From NCBI GenBank assembly GCA_964481775.1, contig CAYZUX010000008.1:1-64000 (forward strand): DNA of 64,000 nt. Reading direction: 5' to 3'. The position numbers were made by a program, and so were the translations under genes. This document shows positions 18,514 through 25,833 of this stretch, piece by piece; within the stretch, counting starts at the first letter, position 1; each line of letters starts with the position of its first letter. The DNA is from OLB16 sp964481775 (GTDB taxonomy: Bacteria > Hinthialibacterota > Hinthialibacteria > OLB16). The notes below the pieces were generated by a model. The model searched no databases. It was given only the letters and a program-made list of their open reading frames with translations, and was not told the origin of the DNA.

Positions 18514-19002
18514 ATGAAAGAAGCACTCAAGATCGAGATTGAGGATCGGAATCCGCTCACGATTGTCCATCTGTTCGGGGCATTGGCGGCGATGGAGGTT
18601 TACAGGGTCAAGGCGATGACGGATGCCTGGCTCCGTGAAGGCAGGAAATACATCGCCCTTGACATGGTCTATGTCAGTTTTCTGGATAGTGCCGGTATCG
18701 GACTTCTCCTCCAACTGCGCAATAACTGTCAGTCCGCGGGAGGGGGAATGGTTCTGGTCCGTTCGGCGGAGAACCAGGTGATGCGGACCCTTGAAACCGC
18801 CTCGATTGAGAAACTGATCCCTTTTTTCAATGATCTGCAGAATGCACTCAATTATATTCAAACTACATTCGGTATTTGTTTGACACCGACCCCAGCTTCG
18901 TCTCCCTCGGGGGATCTCGAGGAGACCCTCAGGAGCCTGGCTGTACGTCTTGGGCGAGTGGAAGAACGACTCGGACGAATTGAGGCCAAACTGGAGGTGT
19001 AG
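18514..19002 (+). CDS. STAS-domain anti-sigma-factor-antagonist-like protein with C-terminal coiled coil
   Basis: Residues 1-115 form a STAS domain with the phosphorylatable serine site FLDSAGIGLLL (Ser59), as in SpoIIAA-type proteins that release a partner from an anti-sigma kinase. The last 35 residues (EETLRSLAVRLGRVEERLGR) form a heptad-type amphipathic helix, likely for oligomerisation, which most SpoIIAA-like proteins lack. No anti-sigma kinase or PP2C phosphatase gene lies nearby. The upstream gene encodes a large exported protein, and a second STAS domain occurs in this window in the kinase at 36203-38524. Confidence 0.85.
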   Translation: MKEALKIEIEDRNPLTIVHLFGALAAMEVYRVKAMTDAWLREGRKYIALDMVYVSFLDSAGIGLLLQLRNNCQSAGGGMVLVRSAENQVMRTLETASIEKLIPFFNDLQNALNYIQTTFGICLTPTPASSPSGDLEETLRSLAVRLGRVEERLGRIEAKLEV

Positions 19003-19007
19003 AAAAG

Positions 19008-19538
19008 TTACAGGCTGTAGATGTCCGGAAGATTACGGAACCGTTCCGATAGATCGAGTCCATACCCAACCACCCAGACATCCGGAACACGCAGCCCCAC
19101 AAAATCCGGAAGGCATCCGGCACGTGAACGTGCTCCCTCTTTTTCGAGAAGGTACACCCAACGCAAACTTGCAGGTTGGTGAAGCTCCAGGGCCTGTTTC
19201 AGAGCCTGATAAGTATGACCCTGGTCCAGGATATCATCGGCCACCAACAAGTCCTTTCCCGCCAGTTCCACCTCCCCCGTGAAAATGACCCGGGAATCTT
19301 TCACAGCCGTGGTTCCATGGGGGTAAGTGACCACACGGATCCATTCGACCGGAGGATCGAGTGTCATCTGACGAAGTAAATCGGAGACAAAATGAACAGC
19401 GCCCTTGAGCACCCCGACAACCACCAGGTCTGAATTCTGATAGAAAGCATCGGTTTCCCGGGCGAGTGTCTGGACACTCTCCTGGATCTGGGTGGAGCTG
19501 ACCAAGAGCTGAGCAGAGCCGGGTAGTTGGGATTGCAT
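19008..19538 (-). CDS. hpt: Hypoxanthine(-guanine) phosphoribosyltransferase
   Basis: Purine salvage enzyme joining hypoxanthine or guanine to PRPP. The start is set at the ATG at 19536-19538 (MQSQLPGSAQLLVSST), giving 176 residues, the normal family length. The frame stays open far upstream, but that stretch is antisense to the next gene and has no conserved sequence. Motifs are VVGVLKGAVHFVSDLLRQ, the PRPP loop LLVADDILDQGHTYQAL, and the C-terminal VPDVWVVGYGLDLSERFRNL. No clear ribosome site precedes the start. It converges with the STAS gene, only 5 bases apart. Confidence 0.93.
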   Translation of the reverse strand: MQSQLPGSAQLLVSSTQIQESVQTLARETDAFYQNSDLVVVGVLKGAVHFVSDLLRQMTLDPPVEWIRVVTYPHGTTAVKDSRVIFTGEVELAGKDLLVADDILDQGHTYQALKQALELHQPASLRWVYLLEKEGARSRAGCLPDFVGLRVPDVWVVGYGLDLSERFRNLPDIYSL

Positions 19539-19703
19539 GGGGAGAAAGGGTACATGGGTGCGAAAAAATGAAGAAGATGTTTGAAGCGGCGCCGGTATTG
19601 TGGTAAGGTCGATCCTTCTTTGGGATTGGTGGGTTTGTTCTTTCATTTGGCGCTTCGTTATGGAAGTGCTGACTTGTCTTAAGCCACAAGGAGGAGGATA
19701 TCC

Positions 19704-20699
19704 ATGTCCTCTCGCAGGTCTCACGTCATCACTTTGTTGTTGGGCAGTCTCCTCGTTTTCGCACCCATGACCGGATATGGTTTTGATGAACCGCCGATCA
19801 ACCTCGGTTTCACCTCCTTCATGGATGGTGGTCCGCCATCGGGCCCCGGCTGGTATTTCTCTCAATACATGTAGTACTGGAATGACAATCAATTTGCAAA
19901 CTCGCGCGGCGGTGACCTTCAAATCCCGATCTTTGGTGAAAATGGACAGGTCATCGGACTGGAAGACGACCTGAAGCTGGATGCCTGGGTTGGGTTGAGC
20001 CAGTTGATCTACCAGTCCAACCAGGAGGTCTTCTGTGGCGCCAAGTGGGGTATGAACCTGATTGTTCCCGAGGTCTGGTTGGACCTGAACACCGGCAAAT
20101 CCGACTTTCTCAATGAGAACAGTTTTGGAGTGGGGGATCTCTGGGTAGGGCCTTATCTTCAGTGGGATCCGATCATGGGCAAGGATGGCCCGATCTTCAT
20201 GCACCGGATCGAGTTCCAGTTGATCATGCCAACGGGTGACTATGATGAGGATCTGGCACTCAATGCGGGAAGCAATCACTTCTCCTTTGATCCCTACTGG
20301 GCCGGGACCTACTTCTTCACTCCCAAGCTGACTGCTTCCTGGCGCCTGCATTACCTGTGGAATGACGAAAATGAGGATCCCAATCCCTTCCTCTACCCCG
20401 GGGCCGATACAGTGCAACCCGGCCAGGCTGTCCACGTCAACTTTGCCACTGATTACGAGGTGATCCCGAAGACCATGCGGGTGGGTATCAATGGTTACTA
20501 CATGGACCAGATCACCGACACCAAGATGGATGGCCATGATGTGCCCCATAGCCAGGAGAGAGTTTTCGCGATTGGTCCCGGTCTGCTTTATTCAATGGAT
20601 AAGGACAATCACCTCTTCCTCAATGTCTATTTCGAAACCGGAGCGGAGAACCGTCCGGAAGGCGAACGCTTTACGGTCCGTTATGTGAGGCATTTCTAA
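19704..20699 (+). pseudogene. Outer-membrane SphA/MetA-pathway-type protein with in-frame TAG
   Basis: One frame runs from ATG 19704 (GGAGGA 7-12 bases upstream) to TAA 20697-20699, 331 codons, broken only by a TAG at 19872-19874 (codon 57). Before the stop are a signal peptide (VITLLLGSLLVFAPMTGYGF) and the family start PPSGPGWYFSQYM; straight after it comes YWNDNQFANSRGG, and the conserved beta-barrel sequence continues to MDKDNHLFLNVYFETGAENR. The family is the phenol MetA-pathway/SphA-like transporter family (PF13557), thought to be outer-membrane proteins in uptake of hydrophobic compounds. The stop stands where relatives have Gln, Gly or similar, so CAG to TAG is the simplest change. 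It could be a pseudogene, an assembly or sequencing error, or a readthrough site. Confidence 0.8.
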
Positions 20700-20880
20700 G
20701 GGATTCCGCCCGCTGGGGGGAACTCTTGCTATCCAGCGGACCCTTGCAAGCCAGACTGGACCTCTCCCTCGAAGAAGACCGTGGGATTGCCATCCAGAGA
20801 GGTTGTCCGTTATGCTTCAAAGCGAGCTGGTGGCGACAAGATCGCTTCCGGGAATCATTGATCAAATATTGTGGTAGCTC

Positions 20881-21369
20881 ATGTATGAACAGTATGCCCA
20901 TGTCTTGATTTTTGCTTTCGTCGCGGCCGCGGTGGTCATCGCTCCTATCGTCCTGTTCGCGCTGATCCGTCCCGTCAAACCCCATACAGAAAAACTGACT
21001 CCATACGAATGCGGGGAACGTCCGGTCGGAGAGCCCTGGATTCAGTTCAACATCCGGTACTACGTGGTCTGTATCATCTTCCTTGTGTTCGAGGTGGAAG
21101 TTCTCTTCATGCTGCCCTGGGCGGTGGTGTTCAATGCCTTCCGGGATGGCGGCCCGGCTTTGGAGAAAGCGGCTGGTGGCTTGTCCAATCTACAAGGCGC
21201 CAGTGGGGGACTGGCCTTCATCGAGATGCTGGTTTTTCTCGTGATTCTGGCCGTTGGCTTGGCCTATGTATGGGTAAAAGGGCATCTGGAGTGGGTCAAG
21301 GAAGTGACACAACCGACTGAGATGAACAAAGAAAATTCCCTCCCAGGGACTGGGACCTACGGGCAATAG
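20881..21369 (+). CDS. nuoA: NADH-quinone oxidoreductase subunit A
   Basis: First gene of the complex I operon, a small membrane subunit at the junction with the quinone-binding arm. The sequence has three membrane helices and the conserved loop PYECGERPVGEPWIQFNIRYY. At 162 residues it is longer than typical NuoA (about 120-150), owing to a Gly/Ala-rich insertion (GPALEKAAGGLSNLQGASGG) between helices 2 and 3 and a polar tail. No strong ribosome site precedes the ATG at 20881. The gene lies 16 bases before nuoB. Confidence 0.93.
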   Translation: MYEQYAHVLIFAFVAAAVVIAPIVLFALIRPVKPHTEKLTPYECGERPVGEPWIQFNIRYYVVCIIFLVFEVEVLFMLPWAVVFNAFRDGGPALEKAAGGLSNLQGASGGLAFIEMLVFLVILAVGLAYVWVKGHLEWVKEVTQPTEMNKENSLPGTGTYGQ

Positions 21370-21385
21370 AGATTCAGGAGTAATC

Positions 21386-21883
21386 ATGGGCCTTTTGGAG
21401 CACCAGTTCGAGGACAGCGCGATTTTCGCCACGGCGGATGAGGTCATCAGTTGGGTACGCGAAAGCTCCATCTGGCCGATGACCTTCGGATTGGCCTGTT
21501 GTGCGATTGAGATGATGTCGACCGCCGCCTGCAAGTTTGATCTGGACCGTTTCGGTGCGGGGGTTTTTCGCGCTTCGCCACGCCAGTCGGACCTCATGAT
21601 TGTCTCGGGAACTGTGACCAAGAAGATGGCCCCACGGCTCAAGCTGTTGTATGACCAGATGCCCGATCCCAAGTGGGTAATCGCTATGGGGAGTTGCGCG
21701 ATCGGTGGAGGACCTTATTACATCCATGGTTATCATGTGGTCAAAGGTGTGGATCTGATTGTTCCGGTGGATGTGTATGTTCCCGGTTGTCCGCCTCGTC
21801 CGGAAACCCTGATTGCGGGGATCCTGGAGCTGCAGAAGAAAATTGAAGAGACGCCGACCCTGCGCCGTCCCAGCGCGGCTTAA
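21386..21883 (+). CDS. nuoB: NADH-quinone oxidoreductase subunit B
   Basis: Carries the terminal iron-sulfur cluster N2 that passes electrons to quinone. In the 165 residues, WPMTFGLACCAIEMMS provides the adjacent cysteines, MGSCAIGGGPY a third and VYVPGCPPRPE the fourth. All N2 ligands are intact. CAGGAG lies about 7 bases before the start. NuoB is followed by nuoD after 35 bases, with no room for nuoC, which usually lies between them. Confidence 0.96.
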   Translation: MGLLEHQFEDSAIFATADEVISWVRESSIWPMTFGLACCAIEMMSTAACKFDLDRFGAGVFRASPRQSDLMIVSGTVTKKMAPRLKLLYDQMPDPKWVIAMGSCAIGGGPYYIHGYHVVKGVDLIVPVDVYVPGCPPRPETLIAGILELQKKIEETPTLRRPSAA

Positions 21884-21918
21884 GGTGGTGCTTCTCAACA
21901 CGATATAAGGAGCGAAGG

Positions 21919-23046
21919 TTGCCGACCGGTTCACTGAAAAGCGAACGCATGTTGATCTCGATGGGGCCGCAGCACCCTTCGACCCATGGCGTTCTACGTC
22001 TCCTTCTCCAGACCGATGGCGAGGTGATCGAAACAGCCGAGCCCTATCTCGGGTATCTGCACCGTTGCGCCGAAAAAATCGGCGAAAACCTTACCTACAA
22101 TCAATACACCCCCTACACCGACCGGATGGATTACCTCGCCTCGATGAACGAGAACTGGGCGTGGTGCCGCGCGGTGGAAACCCTTTGCGGAGTGGGAGTC
22201 CCCGACCGTGCCGAGTACATCAGGGTCATTGTCTGCGAGCTCAACCGGATCGCCAGTCACCTGCTGGCTCTCGGTACCCATGGTCTCGACACTGGCGCCT
22301 TCACCCCCTTCCTCCTGGCTTTTCGTGAACGTGAGCATGTGGTTCTGATTCTCGAGGCCATCTGCGGGGCGCGTCTCACCTACAACTATGTGCGCATCGG
22401 AGGGGTGCTGTGGGACCTTCTCCCGGAACACATCGAGATGACCCTCAAATTCCTCGATCAGTTCGATGCCCGTCTGGATGAGATCAATGATCTGCTCACC
22501 CACAACCACATTTTTGTCCGGCGGACCGCCAATGTGGGAATCGTGACTCCTGAGCAGGCGATCGAGTATGGCTTTACCGGGCCAAACCTGCGTGCCTCGG
22601 GCATCGATTGGGATTTGAGGCGGGATGAGCCTTTCTCAGTATACCCTGAGTTGAGTTTCGAGATCCCGGTTGGGAGAGGCATCAAGGGAACTATCGGAGA
22701 TTCCTGGGACCGCTATTGGGTCCGTTTCGAGGAGATGCGCCAGTGTTCACGTATGATCCGGCAAGCCATCGAGCAGCTTCCCGCAGGACCCTGCTGCGGC
22801 CCTGTTCCCAAGGTGCTCAAGGCTCCCAAGGGACGTGAAGTGTATGTCCGTACCGAGAACCCGCGCGGCGAGCTGGCCTTCTATATCGTCAGCGAGGGCA
22901 AGAACATCCCCTACCGGGTTAAGGTCCGTGCCCCGGCCTTTGTCAGCCTGTGTATTATAGAAGATCTGTGGACCAACATCTTTGTCGCCGATATGGTGGC
23001 CGCGGTGGGAAGTCTCGACATTGTCATGGGGCAGGTGGACCGCTAG
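21919..23046 (+). CDS. nuoD: NADH-quinone oxidoreductase subunit D
   Basis: The 49-kDa-type subunit that forms the quinone pocket with NuoB. It starts at TTG (21919), supported by AAGGAG 6 bases upstream. The next ATG (21949) would drop the residues before MGPQHPSTHG. Key sequences are MGPQHPSTHGVLRLLLQ (conserved quinone-pocket His), CAEKIGENLTYNQYTPYTDRM (conserved quinone Tyr region) and the C-terminal DIVMGQVDR. Length 375 is normal for a free NuoD, so it is not a NuoCD fusion and does not compensate for the missing nuoC. Confidence 0.96.
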   Translation: MPTGSLKSERMLISMGPQHPSTHGVLRLLLQTDGEVIETAEPYLGYLHRCAEKIGENLTYNQYTPYTDRMDYLASMNENWAWCRAVETLCGVGVPDRAEYIRVIVCELNRIASHLLALGTHGLDTGAFTPFLLAFREREHVVLILEAICGARLTYNYVRIGGVLWDLLPEHIEMTLKFLDQFDARLDEINDLLTHNHIFVRRTANVGIVTPEQAIEYGFTGPNLRASGIDWDLRRDEPFSVYPELSFEIPVGRGIKGTIGDSWDRYWVRFEEMRQCSRMIRQAIEQLPAGPCCGPVPKVLKAPKGREVYVRTENPRGELAFYIVSEGKNIPYRVKVRAPAFVSLCIIEDLWTNIFVADMVAAVGSLDIVMGQVDR

Positions 23047-23049
23047 ATC

Positions 23050-24282
23050 ATGTACTCCAAGCTCTACGATATCCTCTACTCCAGCCTCGAGTTCCTTTTG
23101 AATATCCCCTTCTGGGTATTCGGATCGCAGGTACCGGACTGGCTGGTTTTCATCCATGTCAGCCTGGTGCTGGGCGGAATCTGTGTCATGGGCTTTGTCT
23201 CGGTGCTGGCCATGTTTTCGGTTTGGGCGGAGAGAAAAGTTTCGGCTTTCATGCAGGCCCGTCTCGGACCGATGGAGGTGGGGGCCTATCATGGCTGGCT
23301 GCAAACTGTGGCCGATGCCATGAAACTCCTGCTCAAGGAAGACATCATCCCCGCTTCCTCGGACAAGGCGCTTTTCCTCATTGCGCCGATGCTGGTGTTT
23401 ACTGGGACATTGATCTCTTACGTGGTCATCCCCTTCGGTCCTTTTCTCAAAGTTGCGGATATGGATCTGGGGGTGTTCTACATCCTGGCCACCTCGGCCC
23501 TGGTGGTGGTCGGGATCATTTCGGCTGGGTGGGCCTCCTTCAACAAGTGGTCCATCTATGGCTCCATGCGTGCCGCCTCACAGTATATCAGTTATGAGAT
23601 CCCGACTGCGTTGCACCTGCTGCCGGCAATCCTGATGGCTGGATCGCTGAATATGTCGGTCATCGCGGATAGCCAGACGTATTACCTGGGCGATCCGAAT
23701 CAACCTTTCTACAAAGACTTCAGCTTCCTGAACTGGGCGGTATGGCCCTGGATCAATCCCTTTGCCACTGCCTCCTTCATCATGTACTACATTGCCAGCC
23801 TGGCGGAGACACAGAGGACACCATTCGATCTGGCCGAATCCGAGTCGGAGCTCGTGGCGGGCAGTCACACCGAGTTTTCGGGCATCCGCTGGTCATTCTT
23901 CTTCCTGGCGGAATATGCCGATATGTTCGTGGTTTCAGCCCTGGGGACCGTGGTGTTCCTCGGCGGCTGGCATGGAATTCCGTTGATTCCACCATTACCG
24001 GAGTTCATGCTCAAAACTTTGTTCCTGATGTTCGTGGCCATCTGGCTGCGCTGGACTTTGCCACGCTTGCGTGTTGACCAGCTGACCTATGTCTGTTGGA
24101 AGGTGCTGCTCCCCTTCGGTTTCGTCACCGTGTTGGGGACTGCTTTCTGGCAGCTTTATTTCACACGCCGTCCAGCGGGTTATGTGGCGGGGATCGTGTT
24201 GACCGCACTGGTGGTTTTTGTGATCCACCGGATCTGGAAAAGCGAGCCGGTGCCCAAACGGCAGCCGGTGTTAGCGGTGTAG
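23050..24282 (+). CDS. nuoH: NADH-quinone oxidoreductase subunit H
   Basis: Membrane subunit linking the quinone site to the proton-pumping arm (410 residues, about eight or nine membrane helices). Diagnostic sequences are RLGPMEVGAYHGWLQTVADA, KLLLKEDIIP, and FDLAESESELVAGSHTEFSG, with the conserved acidic residues of the E-channel. It begins 3 bases after nuoD. Its stop codon TAG (24280-24282) is formed by the first bases of a family A palindromic repeat, so the repeat now sets the C-terminus (KRQPVLAV). Confidence 0.96.
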   Translation: MYSKLYDILYSSLEFLLNIPFWVFGSQVPDWLVFIHVSLVLGGICVMGFVSVLAMFSVWAERKVSAFMQARLGPMEVGAYHGWLQTVADAMKLLLKEDIIPASSDKALFLIAPMLVFTGTLISYVVIPFGPFLKVADMDLGVFYILATSALVVVGIISAGWASFNKWSIYGSMRAASQYISYEIPTALHLLPAILMAGSLNMSVIADSQTYYLGDPNQPFYKDFSFLNWAVWPWINPFATASFIMYYIASLAETQRTPFDLAESESELVAGSHTEFSGIRWSFFFLAEYADMFVVSALGTVVFLGGWHGIPLIPPLPEFMLKTLFLMFVAIWLRWTLPRLRVDQLTYVCWKVLLPFGFVTVLGTAFWQLYFTRRPAGYVAGIVLTALVVFVIHRIWKSEPVPKRQPVLAV

Positions 24283-24352
24283 GGCGGGGCTTGCCCCGCC
24301 GTGGAAGTCAGGGTTCCTATGGACCAAATCGGTGGGGCAAGCCCCACCCTAC
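24279..24352. repeat. Composite inverted repeat, family A copy 1 (nuoH-nuoI)
   Basis: The left arm 24279-24300 and right arm 24331-24352 are 22-base inverted copies with two differences, around a 30-base spacer. Each arm has an inner palindrome GGGGCTTGCCCC. The left arm begins inside the last codons of nuoH and provides its TAG stop. Folding would give a long GC-rich cruciform or an RNA hairpin within the nuo operon transcript, which may protect or partly terminate the message (inference). Confidence 0.9.
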
Positions 24353-24401
24353 AAGGGTCAGGTTCGGTTGGTTAAACCGCACCCCACAAGAGATAAGGAA
24401 T

Positions 24402-24938
24402 ATGGAATCAGTCCGTCGGTATTTCAAAGAAGTCGTGGATGGGTTCGTCACCGTGCTGGTCGGCATGGTGGTGACCGGGCGCGAGTTCGTGCAGCACAAG
24501 GAGCGGGTCATCACCACCCAATACCCCAAGGAGGCGACAGTCCTGCCGCCGCGTTTCCGGGGGATGCTCTTCAATGATGTTCAGAAGTGCATCGCGTGCC
24601 TGCTGTGCGCCAAGGACTGCCCTGTGGACTGCATTGTGGTGACAGGTGTTGGCAAGGGAAAAGCGCGCCGCCCCGATGTCTTTACAATCGATTTTAACAA
24701 ATGTATGTGGTGCAATCTGTGCGTGGAGGTCTGCCCGGTCGAGAGCCTCTACATGACCCATGAATTCGAAACCACCTTCCGGGACCGGAGGAACATGCTG
24801 GTCGATTTCATGAAGTATGATCAGGCTCCGCCGCGTCCCATCGGGGATGAGATTGCACCTGAGAAGCAATGGACCGGCCCGAAGGCCAAGGTGGTGGAGC
24901 CACCAGTTACGGAGGAGCCACCGAAAACGGAGGCGTAG
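24402..24938 (+). CDS. nuoI: NADH-quinone oxidoreductase subunit I (2x[4Fe-4S])
   Basis: Carries clusters N6a and N6b of complex I. The start is the ATG at 24402 (AAGGAA just upstream; MESVRRYFKEVVDGFVTVLV). Upstream open frame is repeat sequence. Cluster motifs are CIACLLCAKDCPVDC and CMWCNLCVEVCPVES. The C-terminal tail (EPPVTEEPPKTEA) is longer and more proline-rich than usual. The TAG stop is contributed by the second family A repeat. 178 residues. Confidence 0.95.
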   Translation: MESVRRYFKEVVDGFVTVLVGMVVTGREFVQHKERVITTQYPKEATVLPPRFRGMLFNDVQKCIACLLCAKDCPVDCIVVTGVGKGKARRPDVFTIDFNKCMWCNLCVEVCPVESLYMTHEFETTFRDRRNMLVDFMKYDQAPPRPIGDEIAPEKQWTGPKAKVVEPPVTEEPPKTEA

Positions 24939-25007
24939 GGTGGGGCTTGCCCCACCATGTTTTTACGACGGTTGTTGATTACCCCGGTGGGGCAAGCCCC
25001 ACCCTAA
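24935..25007. repeat. Composite inverted repeat, family A copy 2 (nuoI-nuoJ)
   Basis: Arms 24935-24956 and 24986-25007 are 22-base inverted copies with one difference, with a 29-base spacer. The left arm is identical to the single arm at 15493-15514. It begins in the last codons of nuoI, provides its TAG, and ends 5 bases before the nuoJ ATG, so an RNA hairpin here would lie close to the nuoJ ribosome site. Confidence 0.9.
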
Positions 25008-25012
25008 AAGAT

Positions 25013-25525
25013 ATGTTTGACTTCATCTTCTATCTCTTTTCCTTGGTGTGCGTGGGCTCGGCGTTGTTCGTGGCCTTCACTCCCAATGTGGTCCATGCGG
25101 CCCTCTCGCTGGGAGCCACCTTCGCGAGCATGGCGGGCCTTTATCTCCTGCTGGGAGCGGACTTCATCGCGGTCACCCAGGTGGCCATCTATGTCGGCGC
25201 GATCCTGGTCCTCATGCTCTTTGGCATCATGTACACCCACAATGTGGCGCGGATCTCCGGGGAGGAGGTCACCATGCAGGTCGGCGCGGGATTGGTGGTG
25301 GCGTTTCTGACCCTCTTCACCCTGGTGGCTGCGGTGGTTTCGACCCAGTGGCCGGTCAAGGAAGTGGCCAGTCCGCAGCCCACCGTGGAACGCATCGGCG
25401 TCCTGTTTCTGACCGACTACCTGATTCCCTTCGAGGTGGCCTCGGTGCTGCTTCTGGTGGCTCTCATCGGCGCGGTTGTCATCGCCCACTCAGTCCAGAC
25501 AGCCAGGAGCGAGGATGAATCATGA
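25013..25525 (+). CDS. nuoJ: NADH-quinone oxidoreductase subunit J
   Basis: Membrane subunit of the complex I arm (170 residues, five helices). The start is the ATG at 25013 (MFDFIFYLFSLVCVGSALFV); the frame extends upstream only through repeat sequence. The conserved segment LLGADFIAVTQVAIYVGAIL is present. No Shine-Dalgarno is visible because the repeat arm runs to within 5 bases of the start, so translation may depend on ribosomes arriving from nuoI or on an unusual leader. The last four bases overlap nuoK (ATGA). Confidence 0.92.
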   Translation: MFDFIFYLFSLVCVGSALFVAFTPNVVHAALSLGATFASMAGLYLLLGADFIAVTQVAIYVGAILVLMLFGIMYTHNVARISGEEVTMQVGAGLVVAFLTLFTLVAAVVSTQWPVKEVASPQPTVERIGVLFLTDYLIPFEVASVLLLVALIGAVVIAHSVQTARSEDES

Positions 25526-25827
25526 TCGGGCTGACCCACTTTCTCATTGTCAGCGCGCTGTTGTTCTCCATTGGCCTGTTCATTGTCATCACACGCCGTC
25601 ATGGGATCATGATGTTGATGGGACTGGAGATCATCCTGAATGCGGCCAACCTGAATCTGGTGGCCTTCAGCCGTTATGTCGAGGGTGGGGTGCGCGGCCA
25701 GGCTTTCGCGGTCTTCGTGATCATCCTCGCGGCGGCAGAGGCGGCCATCGCGCTGGCGATCATCCTCTCGATCTACTCGAATCTTTCGAAGATCAATCTC
25801 GATGAACTCAAGAGTATGAAGGAATAG
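25522..25827 (+). CDS. nuoK: NADH-quinone oxidoreductase subunit K
   Basis: A 101-residue MrpC-like membrane subunit with three helices. MMLMGLEIILNAANLNLVAF and FAVFVIILAAAEAAIALAII carry the two conserved membrane glutamates. It overlaps nuoJ by 4 bases (ATGA) and precedes nuoL by 6 bases, so it is tightly coupled. Confidence 0.95.
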   Translation: MIGLTHFLIVSALLFSIGLFIVITRRHGIMMLMGLEIILNAANLNLVAFSRYVEGGVRGQAFAVFVIILAAAEAAIALAIILSIYSNLSKINLDELKSMKE

Positions 25828-25833
25828 GCCGCC

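Noticed and set aside
19539..20549. 513-residue protein containing Hpt
   Set aside because: The upstream two-thirds are antisense to the SphA-type gene; only 19008-19538 has conserved Hpt sequence.
20726..20908. 60-codon frame upstream of nuoA
   Set aside because: No ribosome site, no family resemblance, and overlap with nuoA in another frame.
24096..24401. Longer NuoI starting within nuoH
   Set aside because: The extra sequence overlaps nuoH in another frame and reads through the family A repeat; the conserved NuoI start is at 24402.
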